Part shown: positions 8,644 to 17,170 of the stretch, one piece after another
How positions within the stretch are numbered: position 1 is the first letter of the stretch
Layout: each line of letters begins with the position of its first letter
Assembly (NCBI GenBank): GCA_947500555.1
Contig: CANMSE010000001.1
Coordinates: 62,001-126,000 of the forward strand
Reading direction: 5' to 3'
From: an uncultured Fulvivirga sp.
Lineage (GTDB): Bacteria; Bacteroidota; Bacteroidia; Cytophagales; Cyclobacteriaceae
DNA length: 64,000 nt
Translations under genes and position numbers: made by a program
Notes under the pieces: model-generated
The model's database searches: none
What the model was told of the DNA's origin: nothing
The model's input: the letters and a program-made list of their open reading frames with translations, nothing else

Positions 8644-10731
8644 ATGGCATTAATAAATACGTTGAGGAATAGGATGGGCAAGTTGCTCGTAGTAGTGATT
8701 GGCTTCAGTATACTTGCTTTCGTGTTGGCTGATTTTCTTCAGAATGGATCAATATTTAGCGGAAACCAGACTGAAGTTGGTGAGATAGCGGGTAAAACCA
8801 TTTCTATCCAAGAGTTTCAGGCAGCTGTTGAAGAAAGAGAAAGCAGTTATATCTTAAACTTCAATCGTCAACCTACGGAGCAAGAACGACCAACACTTCG
8901 CCAACAAGCTTGGGATTACCTTATTTCGAAGTATGCATTCGATAAGCAATATGCTGCTGTTGGTACGGATGTGACGGACGATGAAATTTGGGACATGCTT
9001 CAGGGTAAGAACATCAACCCGAGTTTGAAACAATCTTTTACGAATCCTGAAACAGGAGAATATGATAGGGAGCGATTTTTAAATTATCTACAGCAGCTAC
9101 CTTCTTTAGATCCAAATGTAAGACTGCAATGGGAATTGTTTAAAAATGACCTAATCCAAGGTAGAAGACGAGTGAAGTATGAAAACCTACTCACTAAAAC
9201 CAACTATGTCACTTCTGCTGAAGCAGCAAGAGAATATAACGCTCAAAATGATGTAGCTGAAATCAAATATCTATATGTACCTTATTATTCAGTTAGCGAC
9301 TCACTTGTAAGTGTTGATGAGAGCAAATTGAAATCTTACTACAACGAAAGAAAAGAGCAATATAAAGTTGAAGGTACTCGTTCGCTGAAATATGTTTCTT
9401 TTGATATAATACCGTCTAAAGACGACACAGCTTACGTTCGTGAAGAACTTCAATTGCTCAAAGAAGAATTTAAAACTTCAGAAGACGATTCAACATTTGC
9501 AAGCTTGAATAGTGATGCACTTACATTCTTTGGTAAGTATAACGCGGGAACATTACCAGCACAACTCAAGGCTAACATTAGTAACTTAAGTGAGGGAGAT
9601 GTTAGAGGACCATATTTAGATACTGAAGGGTTTAAACTGTATAAACTTTCTCAAGTAGTTGAGGATACCATCGGTTATGCTAAGGCAAGTCATATCCTTA
9701 TAAAGGGTGAAGATGACGAAGCACGATCAAAAGCCAGGGGTATTCTTAATGAAATTAAGGCTGGAGCTGATTTTTCGGCCATGGCACGAGAGCACGGAAC
9801 TGATGGAACTGCTAACAGAGGTGGGGATTTAGGTTGGTTTGAGACTGGAAAAATGGTGGCAGAATTTGAAGAAGCAGTTTTCAATGCCAAAGAACCCGGC
9901 TTATTGAATAACGTGGTTAAAACTCAGTTTGGGTATCATATTATCAAGGTTGATGAGGTTAAAACCAATACGGCTTATAAGGTAGCAACAGTTACAAGAG
10001 AAATACTACCTGGAGATGAAACAATCAATAATGCTTTTACCAAAGCAGATCTGTTTGCATCAAGTGTAGATGATATAAAATCTTTCGACAAACTTACCTC
10101 AGAAGATTCCTTGACAGTGGTTCCGGCTAACAAGTTAAAAGCAAATGACAGGAGAGTAGTCACTTTGGGAGATGCAAGACAAATTGTCCAGTGGCTTTTT
10201 TCAAAAGCATCTAAGGGAGATGTTTCAGAAGTTTTTGAACTAGATGAGGCTTATGTTGTAGCAGTAATGACAGATGAAATAGAGGAAGGTTATAAACCTT
10301 TTAGTACTGTCAAGGCTGAAATCAATACTCGATTGCTAAGAGATGAGAAAGGAAAGGTGATTTCTGAAAAATTAAGTGGTTTATCTGGTTCACTTGATGA
10401 AATTGCTGATGCATATGGTGCTGATGCCAACGTATACACTAGCAGTGATTTATTAATGACGGCTACATCTTTACCGAGCGTAGGTTATGATCCTAAGGCA
10501 GTTGGATCTGTGTTCTCCTTAGAGTCTGGTGAAACAAGCAAGCCGATAAATGGTGAGAATGGGATGCTTGTTATCAAAATGGAAAATAAAACAGTAGCCC
10601 CAGAAATAGCTGACTATTCTATTTACAAAACTCAACTTGAGCAAAAAATCAATGGTCAGGTGGGTTATGGTATTTCGGAAGCAATAAAAGAAGCTGCAGA
10701 AATAGAGGATGAACGCTATAGATTTTATTAG
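8644..10731 (+). CDS. Membrane-anchored peptidylprolyl isomerase (PpiD/SurA-like)
   Basis: A 695-residue periplasmic folding factor anchored by one N-terminal helix (about 14-33, VVVIGFSILAFVLADF). A SurA-N-like helical chaperone region follows (about 40-230). A parvulin (PPIC) domain spans about 340-440, with YAKASHILIK, the GGDLGWFETGKMV loop and TQFGYHIIKV. A second, degenerate isomerase-like region may occupy about 230-330. This is the PpiD arrangement: catalysis of prolyl isomerisation and chaperoning of outer-membrane proteins near the translocon. It has a clear promoter and a terminator, so it is a single-gene unit. Confidence 0.9.
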   Translation: MALINTLRNRMGKLLVVVIGFSILAFVLADFLQNGSIFSGNQTEVGEIAGKTISIQEFQAAVEERESSYILNFNRQPTEQERPTLRQQAWDYLISKYAFDKQYAAVGTDVTDDEIWDMLQGKNINPSLKQSFTNPETGEYDRERFLNYLQQLPSLDPNVRLQWELFKNDLIQGRRRVKYENLLTKTNYVTSAEAAREYNAQNDVAEIKYLYVPYYSVSDSLVSVDESKLKSYYNERKEQYKVEGTRSLKYVSFDIIPSKDDTAYVREELQLLKEEFKTSEDDSTFASLNSDALTFFGKYNAGTLPAQLKANISNLSEGDVRGPYLDTEGFKLYKLSQVVEDTIGYAKASHILIKGEDDEARSKARGILNEIKAGADFSAMAREHGTDGTANRGGDLGWFETGKMVAEFEEAVFNAKEPGLLNNVVKTQFGYHIIKVDEVKTNTAYKVATVTREILPGDETINNAFTKADLFASSVDDIKSFDKLTSEDSLTVVPANKLKANDRRVVTLGDARQIVQWLFSKASKGDVSEVFELDEAYVVAVMTDEIEEGYKPFSTVKAEINTRLLRDEKGKVISEKLSGLSGSLDEIADAYGADANVYTSSDLLMTATSLPSVGYDPKAVGSVFSLESGETSKPINGENGMLVIKMENKTVAPEIADYSIYKTQLEQKINGQVGYGISEAIKEAAEIEDERYRFY

Positions 10732-10755
10732 CAATAAATATTAATTCACGAATTA

Positions 10756-10785
10756 AAAAGCGAGATTTTATCTCGCTTTTGTTAT
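10756..10785 (+). terminator. Rho-independent terminator after the isomerase gene
   Basis: GCGAGAT (10760-10766) pairs with ATCTCGC (10770-10776) around a TTT loop; flanking AAAA/TTTT extends the stem and the T-rich tail continues to about 10786. Confidence 0.8.
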
Positions 10786-10795
10786 TTTAAGGTAT

Positions 10796-11068
10796 ATGCA
10801 AGAGAATAACCAAGGTACTATAGACTCTTTCAAAGAAAAGTTAGACAATGAATACGAATGGCCTTCATTGTATACATTTAAATTCATTGTACCTAAGGAG
10901 AAAAAACAAGAAGTAATTAATATTTTCTCAAATCATGAAACAAGCGAAAAAGCCTCTAGTAAAGGCACCTATGTTAGTGTGTCTTGTAAGGTTATGGCTT
11001 CTTCCAGTGATAGCATTATTAGTTATTATTTGCAAGCCAGTAAAATTGAAGGTGTAATAGCATTATAA
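10796..11068 (+). CDS. DUF493 family protein (YbeD-like)
   Basis: A 90-residue cytoplasmic protein with the DUF493 fold signature: a [12 protein letters not shown] strand near 22-33, a helix, and [17 protein letters not shown] (about 54-70) followed by a helix and a hydrophobic last strand. This is an ACT-like alpha/beta fold with no known catalytic residues; E. coli YbeD sits beside lipoate genes, but no such genes occur here. It starts 10 bases after the terminator and ends 2 bases before the pterin dehydratase gene. Confidence 0.85.
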   Translation: MQENNQGTIDSFKEKLDNEYEWPSLYTFKFIVPKEKKQEVINIFSNHETSEKASSKGTYVSVSCKVMASSSDSIISYYLQASKIEGVIAL

Positions 11069-11070
11069 TT

Positions 11071-11301
11071 ATGTGGAAAGAAGAAGATAATAAACTTACA
11101 AGATCGTTTGAATTTAATGATTTTATAGAAGCCTTTGGCTTTATGACCAAGGTAGCAATAGTGGCTGAAAAAATGGACCATCACCCATTTTGGACCAATG
11201 TTTACAATAAAGTGACTATTGAGCTCAATACACATGACAAAGGAGATATAGTGACAGAAAGAGATCATAAGCTGGCCGAGGCCATCGATAAACTAGTATA
11301 G
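11071..11301 (+). CDS. 4a-hydroxytetrahydrobiopterin dehydratase (PCD/DCoH family)
   Basis: A 76-residue pterin-4a-carbinolamine dehydratase. It contains the family core [16 protein letters not shown] (about 34-49), with the paired catalytic histidines, and the later ELNTHD segment carrying the third conserved His. The enzyme regenerates the pterin cofactor after aromatic-amino-acid hydroxylation. No hydroxylase gene is in this window, so its physiological partner is not visible. The N-terminal helix is shorter than in many homologues (about 95-110 residues). Confidence 0.85.
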   Translation: MWKEEDNKLTRSFEFNDFIEAFGFMTKVAIVAEKMDHHPFWTNVYNKVTIELNTHDKGDIVTERDHKLAEAIDKLV

Positions 11302-11307
11302 CTATTC

Positions 11308-11988
11308 ATGGAATCTAGTACTCAACTTTATCTGGTTCCAACCCCAATAGGTAATTTAAATGATATCACATTAAGAGCAATCAATGTCCTAAAGGAAGTT
11401 GACGTTATACTGGCAGAGGACACAAGAACGTCAGGAAAGTTATTAAAGCATCTGGATATTAATAAGGCCCTTCAGAGCTATCATATTTTCAATGAACACA
11501 AGACAGTTGAGAAGTTAGTCTCCCAGCTAAAAGGAGGAACGACCATGGCTCTTATTTCAGATGCAGGAACGCCTTCTATTTCTGATCCCGGCTTTTTATT
11601 GGTCCGCGAATGCCTGAAAGAAGATATTATTTTAGAATGTTTGCCTGGTGCTACGGCTTTCGTTCCTGCTCTGGTCAAGTCAGGACTCCCTTCCGATAAG
11701 TTTGTATTTGAAGGCTTTCTTCCACATAAAAAAGGGCGTAAGACCAGAGTTGATCTCTTAAAAGATGAGCATAGAACCATCATATTATATGAATCACCGC
11801 ATCGGCTAATCAAAACATTAGATCAGCTGATCGAAGCTTTTGGTGGTGATCGGCCTGCATCAGTGTCCAGAGAATTGACCAAAGTTTTTGAGGAGACCAT
11901 AAATGGCTCTCTTACAGAAATCAAGAACCATTTTGAAAATGGTGTGGTGAAAGGTGAAATTGTATTGGTTATACAAGGAAAGTCATGA
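11308..11988 (+). CDS. rsmI: 16S rRNA (cytidine(1402)-2'-O)-methyltransferase
   Basis: A 226-residue SAM-dependent methyltransferase of the tetrapyrrole-methylase fold that 2'-O-methylates C1402 in the ribosomal P site. Signatures are LVPTPIGNLNDIT at the N-terminus, AEDTRTSGKLL near 36, ISDAGTPSISDPG near 88, and the LPGATAFVPALVKSGLP block. It lacks the extra C-terminal domain of E. coli RsmI (286 aa), a length common in Bacteroidota. It overlaps the next gene by the ATGA tetranucleotide. Confidence 0.92.
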   Translation: MESSTQLYLVPTPIGNLNDITLRAINVLKEVDVILAEDTRTSGKLLKHLDINKALQSYHIFNEHKTVEKLVSQLKGGTTMALISDAGTPSISDPGFLLVRECLKEDIILECLPGATAFVPALVKSGLPSDKFVFEGFLPHKKGRKTRVDLLKDEHRTIILYESPHRLIKTLDQLIEAFGGDRPASVSRELTKVFEETINGSLTEIKNHFENGVVKGEIVLVIQGKS

Positions 11989-12782
11989 TTGTCTTACAAC
12001 AAGTATTTGATCAATTAAAGGCTGAAGTAATTCAAACAGGACAATTTATAAGACATGAAGCACATCAATTTTCCGCTGATCTCATTGAGAAAAAAGGGTT
12101 CAATGACTTGGTTTCTTATGTCGACAAACAAGCAGAACAGCAGTTAGTAGATGGTTGCCAGGCAATTTTACCAGAAGCAGGCTTCATTACTGAAGAAGGC
12201 ACGAACAGCATAAGAAAGGAAGAATACAACTGGATTATTGATCCACTAGACGGAACAACTAATTTTAGTCACGGTCTACCCGTTTACTCAATTAGTCTTG
12301 CTCTAATGAGGGGTACTGAAATAGTTCTAGGGATAGTTTATGAAATCAATAGAGATGAGTTATTCTACGCCCTTGAAGGACAGCCAGCTTTTTGCAATGA
12401 TCATGAAATTAAAGTGTCATCAATAGCAAATTTATCGGATAGCCTTTTAGCTACTGGATTTCCATATTATGACTTTGACCAGATGTCTTGCTATCTCAAT
12501 ATTCTAAATGATTTTATGCAAACAACTCATGGGCTTAGAAGGCTGGGAAGTGCTGCTGTTGATTTAGCGTATGTTGCTTGTGGACGATTTGAAGGTTTTT
12601 TTGAATATAACCTTAACCCTTGGGATGTGGCAGCAGGGGCATTTATCGTTCAACAAGCTGGTGGTAAAGTAACTGATTTCAAAGGTACTGGCGATTATAT
12701 TTTTGGTCGAGAAATTGTTGCATCAGGATTAATTCATGGTGAAATATTGGAAACCATTCAAAATCGCTGGAATAAAAAATAA
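11985..12782 (+). CDS. Inositol monophosphatase family protein
   Basis: A 265-residue Mg2+-dependent phosphatase. The metal-binding motif DPLDGTTNFSHG lies near 85-96, the upstream acidic motif EEGT near 67, and the C-terminal WDVAAGAFIVQQAGG near 209-223; all are canonical for IMPase/SuhB. The substrate is probably myo-inositol 1-phosphate or a related phosphate ester, and CysQ- or FBPase-like activity cannot be ruled out. The ATGA overlap with rsmI indicates coupled translation. Confidence 0.9.
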   Translation: MIVLQQVFDQLKAEVIQTGQFIRHEAHQFSADLIEKKGFNDLVSYVDKQAEQQLVDGCQAILPEAGFITEEGTNSIRKEEYNWIIDPLDGTTNFSHGLPVYSISLALMRGTEIVLGIVYEINRDELFYALEGQPAFCNDHEIKVSSIANLSDSLLATGFPYYDFDQMSCYLNILNDFMQTTHGLRRLGSAAVDLAYVACGRFEGFFEYNLNPWDVAAGAFIVQQAGGKVTDFKGTGDYIFGREIVASGLIHGEILETIQNRWNKK

Positions 12783-12818
12783 AAGAAACGAATGATTTAA
12801 CTTTGTTGTTAACCAACT

Positions 12819-12962
12819 ATGATGGAGATCATTATCATATCAGTACTTTTTGTTGCGGCCTTGTTTTATGTGGCACGGTCTATTTACCATAGCTATCAAG
12901 GTAAGGCCGGGTGCTCCGATGATTGTGGTTGCGAAACAACAAAGAGTATAAGAAAAGCTTAA
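12819..12962 (+). CDS. Small Cys-rich single-pass membrane protein (FeoB-associated type)
   Basis: A 47-residue reading frame with one membrane helix (about 3-18) and a short tail containing C-x4-C-x-C (GCSDDCGCE). This matches the small 'FeoB-associated Cys-rich membrane proteins' that Bacteroidota usually carry beside the ferrous iron transporter. No feoB is present here, so the assignment rests on architecture only. Its stop codon overlaps, in convergent orientation, the stop codon of the radical SAM gene (shared TTAA). Two start codons are possible, ATGATG at 12819 and 12822. Confidence 0.6.
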   Translation: MMEIIIISVLFVAALFYVARSIYHSYQGKAGCSDDCGCETTKSIRKA

Positions 12963-13987
12963 GCCCAAACTGCGGTTCCTTCAGTGCAATTTCTGCACAT
13001 TTCAATTTCACTTCTGGATTTTAATAGTGTTTTTCGAAATTGATTGTAGGTCGAACTCTTCCAAACATTAGTTAAGCCAACAGACTCAATGTTACCAAGC
13101 GCATGATGAGCATCTTTATCAAAACAGCAGGGTACAACACTCCCATCCCAGGTAATTACACAACTGTGCCACATCTTCCAACAGTGATTCAATAATTTGC
13201 TTTTGATCTGATACTTCCCACTTTTTAATTTTCTATATCGGGAATATTTATCTTGACTTGGAATCAATTCAGACCCATTTTCATAATCATAGATTTGAGC
13301 TGTTTTTAATTTAACCTCATCAACACTGAGCTCATTGGCTAGCTCATAAACTTCATCAATCTGATGTTCATTTGGTTTAACCACCAGAAATTGAAAAATA
13401 ATATGAGGTGTGCTGGACTTTAAACTTTTCTTCCATTTTATCACATTCTGTGTTCCTTCAATTACCTTATTCAATTGACCTCCAATTCTATAAGATTCAT
13501 AGGTATCTTGCGAAGTACCGTCAATAGAAATAATTAGCCTGTCTAGCCCTGATTCTACAGTTCTTTTTGCTATCTCATCATTCAGATAATGTCCGTTTGT
13601 GGATGTAGCCGTATATATTCTTTTTCTTGAAGCAAAGTTGACCAACTGGAGAAAGCTTGGATGTAAGTATGGCTCACCCTGGAAATAAAAGAGCAAATAA
13701 GTTAATGTGTTCTTCTGCTCCTCAATTATTTTCTCAAACAGCTTATTTTGCAGCATTCCAGTAGGCCGGGTAAAAGATCTCAAACCACTAGGGCACTCCG
13801 GGCACCTCAAATTGCAAGATGTGGTTGGCTCGAAAGATATACTTATAGGAAGGCCGCTATGGAAAGGTTGTCTGGTAATTCGTGATAACATGTAACTCAC
13901 AGTTACTTTCAATGCATTCCAGCTCCTTCGGAGAGTTAGTTTAGAAAGAAAATTCCATGCATCGATCAGTCTACCATTCATCACCAT
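12959..13987 (-). CDS. Radical SAM protein with SPASM domain
   Basis: A 342-residue radical SAM enzyme. The [4Fe-4S] site is TTSCNLRCPEC (C58, C62, C65), followed by a TIM-barrel with FQGEPYLHP (GGEP-like motif) and STNGHYL. The C-terminal third is a SPASM region with cysteines in HCWKMWHSC, VPCCFD and the final MCRNC, sufficient for auxiliary clusters. Such proteins modify peptides or small molecules. No precursor-peptide gene is recognisable nearby; the neighbouring small Cys-rich membrane protein is the only short gene. The substrate is unknown. Confidence 0.82.
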   Translation of the reverse strand: MVMNGRLIDAWNFLSKLTLRRSWNALKVTVSYMLSRITRQPFHSGLPISISFEPTTSCNLRCPECPSGLRSFTRPTGMLQNKLFEKIIEEQKNTLTYLLFYFQGEPYLHPSFLQLVNFASRKRIYTATSTNGHYLNDEIAKRTVESGLDRLIISIDGTSQDTYESYRIGGQLNKVIEGTQNVIKWKKSLKSSTPHIIFQFLVVKPNEHQIDEVYELANELSVDEVKLKTAQIYDYENGSELIPSQDKYSRYRKLKSGKYQIKSKLLNHCWKMWHSCVITWDGSVVPCCFDKDAHHALGNIESVGLTNVWKSSTYNQFRKTLLKSRSEIEMCRNCTEGTAVWA

Positions 13988-14048
13988 AAATTTAGAATTT
14001 CGTCTGCCAAATGCCTATAATTACCGTCCGAATTGACAATACCTCTTG

Positions 14049-15233
14049 ATGATTAAAAATAAGATTGTATTCCTATTATTTATACTGACGAGCCTACAGG
14101 TTCGGGCTGAGTTGAAATTATCAGAAACTGCCCAAATACATATATTAACCTGCGGCCCTTATCAAAGCGAACTTTACTCTGCGTTTGGTCATAGCGCCAT
14201 ACGTGTTTATGACAAAGAAAATGGACTCGATTTACTCTATAATTATGGAGTATTCGATTTCAATCAACCTAACTTCTATTTGAACTTTGCTCGAGGTTTT
14301 CTCAATTATAAGTTGGCGGTTATGGACTATAGTCGATTTAGAGACTACTATATTTATCACAATAGATTTATACATGAGCAGGTTTTAAACTTTAATCAAA
14401 GTCAAAAGCAGCAATTTTTTGAATTCTTACAATGGAATTCAAAGCCTGAAAATCAGTACTATTATTATGATTATTTCTATGATAACTGCGCCACCCGAGT
14501 TAGAGATGCTCTAATTTCCACTTTTGACGATAAAATTGAGTTCGATGGCTCTTACATAAAAACAGACTACACCATTCGCGAGTTAACAGACCTTTATTTG
14601 AAAAATCAACCATGGGGTGACTTAGGTATAGACATTTGTCTCGGCCTACCTATGGACAAAAAGGCCACGCCCAATATGTATATGTTCTTACCAGACTATA
14701 TTGAAAGTGCGTTTAATCATGCAACTATAAAAACTGACTCTGGTGTAGTTCCCTTGGTAAAACGAACAATTAATACTTATGAGGCTGAAGCAGAAACTAT
14801 AGATCGTTCTATAATGACACCACTCAATGTTTTCAGTGTAATCCTCATAATGGGTATTTTATTTACCGTTTTTGGGTTTAAGAATAGAAAGCCCTTTAAG
14901 CTGTTAGATATCGTGCTTTTTTCACTAATCGGTTTGATTGGATTGTTACTATTTGTACTCTGGGTAGCTACGGATCATAATGCTGCCGCTGGAAATATGA
15001 ATATATTATGGGCATTACCCACCCATTTAATGGCAGGTTTATTGTTAATAAAAGCAAAAAAATCAGGTTGGTTAAAAAACTACTTTTTGTTTACAAGTGT
15101 TCTAAACCTGGGCATATTAGTATCTTGGGCATTTTTGCCTCAGCAACTGCATTACTCACTTATTCCAATTGTAATGCTATTAATGATACGGGCGTTTTTC
15201 AATTATCAAATGGCAAAAGATAAGATAGAATGA
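14049..15233 (+). CDS. DUF4105 protein, likely lipoprotein N-acyltransferase (Lnb-like)
   Basis: A 394-residue membrane protein with an N-terminal signal segment (about 4-20), a periplasmic DUF4105 domain (about 25-230) and about five C-terminal membrane helices (about 258-390). Candidate catalytic residues are H48 in SAFGHSAIRVYD and C147 in DNCATRVRD, the Cys/His arrangement of this family. DUF4105/Lnb proteins have been reported as the lipoprotein N-acyltransferases of Bacteroides, replacing Lnt; applying that here is inference. The ATG at 14049 is preferred over a TTG one codon upstream. It overlaps the next gene by ATGA. Confidence 0.75.
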   Translation: MIKNKIVFLLFILTSLQVRAELKLSETAQIHILTCGPYQSELYSAFGHSAIRVYDKENGLDLLYNYGVFDFNQPNFYLNFARGFLNYKLAVMDYSRFRDYYIYHNRFIHEQVLNFNQSQKQQFFEFLQWNSKPENQYYYYDYFYDNCATRVRDALISTFDDKIEFDGSYIKTDYTIRELTDLYLKNQPWGDLGIDICLGLPMDKKATPNMYMFLPDYIESAFNHATIKTDSGVVPLVKRTINTYEAEAETIDRSIMTPLNVFSVILIMGILFTVFGFKNRKPFKLLDIVLFSLIGLIGLLLFVLWVATDHNAAAGNMNILWALPTHLMAGLLLIKAKKSGWLKNYFLFTSVLNLGILVSWAFLPQQLHYSLIPIVMLLMIRAFFNYQMAKDKIE

Positions 15234-17167
15234 GAATAAGTATTAGGTCAATTCTTGTCGTTTTTCTTTTTACATCAAGTTTGGGATTTTCTCAAAAATT
15301 TGATGAGAAACAGTTTGTTGCTTACAAAGCAAAATATCCCGATGAGCAAGCCATATTCCTTAAATACTATCAAGATGTAGATATAAAGATTGATGGAGAC
15401 TCTTTGAAAGTAAACTCTCATTATACCAGAGAAACTCTGCATCTGGGTACACAATCAAATGTATATGCAAAGGATGGTATCTATTCTTCAAGTCTCTATG
15501 AAATCCAGAATATCAGTGCAAAAACGTTGGTGCCAGAAAAGAAAAAATATAAGTCCATTCCAGTGACTGAATTCAAAGAGAGTTATGATAAAAACTCCTC
15601 CGTTTTTTATGATGACAGTAAATACATAAACTTTTTCTATCCAGCTGTGCAGCCAGGAGCTCGTACAGTTCTTAAATATCAACATAAGCTAAATGAAGCA
15701 AGATTTTTGAGCAGTTTTTTAGTTCAGAACTACCTTCCCGTTGAGCATTCCAGGTACAGCATAACAGTTGATAAGGGCATTGAATTACGATTGGAAGTTT
15801 TAAACGATTTAGAGGGACAGGTAAGACAGAGTAAAACTGATACTGGTGATAGAATTATCTACACATTCGAAGCTTTTGGAGTCGATAACCTAAAAGTTGA
15901 GGATAAGGCACCACCTATCAGGCACACTGCTCCTCATATTATGCCATTCATAAAGAGTTTCACCACAAACGGTAAAACTACAAATGTAATGTCATCGCCA
16001 GCCGACCTTTATTCATGGTATAGTACTTGGATAGATGGACTAAAAGAAGCTAATCACGAGAACATTAAAGCTATTTTAAATGAATTAATTGAACCGAATG
16101 ATACAGAGATTGAAAAAGTAAAAAAAGTATTTTATTGGGTGCAAGAAAATATAAAATATATAGCGTTTGAAGATGGAATGAGGGGTTTTATCCCACATAA
16201 TGCTTCTTATGTTTGCGATAAACGGTACGGTGACTGTAAAGACATGGCAACCATAGTAGTTAACATGCTTCATGAGGCTGGCATCGATGCTTATCATACC
16301 TGGATTGGAACAAGAGATATTCCTTACAGTTATACAGAGTATGCCTCTCCCATGGTTGACAATCACATGATAGCAACCTATATAAATGATGATCAATATT
16401 ACTTTCTGGATGCTACTTCGCAATATTCCTCATTCCAACTTCCATCTGCCATGATACAAGGCAAAGAGGCTTTGATAGCGTTAGACAAGGATAAGTTTGA
16501 GATAAAACAGGTGCCTGAAATTGGCAAAGAGATAAATCTTCGAAAAGATACTTCCTATTATACTTTAATGGATGGACAGGTAAAGGGTTCTGGCACCCTT
16601 ACCCTTCATGGTTATCCAAAAGTGTACAATAGTTATAAACTAGATAAGACCAGTAAAATAGCAACTGATAAGTATGTCACCAAGTTACTGGGGCGAGGAA
16701 GCAACAAATTCTTCGTTGATAATTATTCTATAAAAAACCTTGAAAACCTGGACTCCCCCATACAGATTAATTATGACTTTAGGGTTGAAGACTACTATCG
16801 AGAAATTGGTAATAAAGTATATTTCAATATGAATATGGAGAAAGTCTTTAGTGATAGACTTATAGAAGAAGATCGTGAACAACCTGTTGAACACAATTTC
16901 AAAACATTGAAAGCAAGTACTTCATTGTTAAAGCTACCTGACAATTACATTGTAAATCGTCTACCAAAAAACAGATCATTTTCAAATGATGTAGTTGGTT
17001 TTAATATAGAATATACCTTGGAAGAAAATAGCGTCCTCTTAAATCGAACTTTCTATGTTAACACGCTTTTGGTAATGCCAGAAGATTTTGAAAAATGGAA
17101 CGAGGCAATAAAAGAACTGAATGACGCTTACAGGGATATCATTATCCTTGAAAATACTAAAACTTAA
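15230..17167 (+). CDS. DUF3857 protein with intact transglutaminase-like domain
   Basis: A 645-residue exported protein: signal peptide (about 1-21, ending GFSQ), an N-terminal DUF3857 beta-rich domain (about 50-240), a transglutaminase-like domain (about 270-420) and a C-terminal beta domain. The Cys-His-Asp triad is visible: Cys in KRYGDCKDMAT (about 335), His in VDNHMIATY (about 378) and Asp in YFLDATSQ (about 393). It probably acts in the periplasm as a cysteine peptidase or amide-transfer enzyme; the substrate is unknown. It is coupled to the upstream Lnb-like gene by an ATGA overlap and followed after 3 bases by its paralogue. Confidence 0.82.
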   Translation: MRISIRSILVVFLFTSSLGFSQKFDEKQFVAYKAKYPDEQAIFLKYYQDVDIKIDGDSLKVNSHYTRETLHLGTQSNVYAKDGIYSSSLYEIQNISAKTLVPEKKKYKSIPVTEFKESYDKNSSVFYDDSKYINFFYPAVQPGARTVLKYQHKLNEARFLSSFLVQNYLPVEHSRYSITVDKGIELRLEVLNDLEGQVRQSKTDTGDRIIYTFEAFGVDNLKVEDKAPPIRHTAPHIMPFIKSFTTNGKTTNVMSSPADLYSWYSTWIDGLKEANHENIKAILNELIEPNDTEIEKVKKVFYWVQENIKYIAFEDGMRGFIPHNASYVCDKRYGDCKDMATIVVNMLHEAGIDAYHTWIGTRDIPYSYTEYASPMVDNHMIATYINDDQYYFLDATSQYSSFQLPSAMIQGKEALIALDKDKFEIKQVPEIGKEINLRKDTSYYTLMDGQVKGSGTLTLHGYPKVYNSYKLDKTSKIATDKYVTKLLGRGSNKFFVDNYSIKNLENLDSPIQINYDFRVEDYYREIGNKVYFNMNMEKVFSDRLIEEDREQPVEHNFKTLKASTSLLKLPDNYIVNRLPKNRSFSNDVVGFNIEYTLEENSVLLNRTFYVNTLLVMPEDFEKWNEAIKELNDAYRDIIILENTKT

Positions 17168-17170
17168 ATT

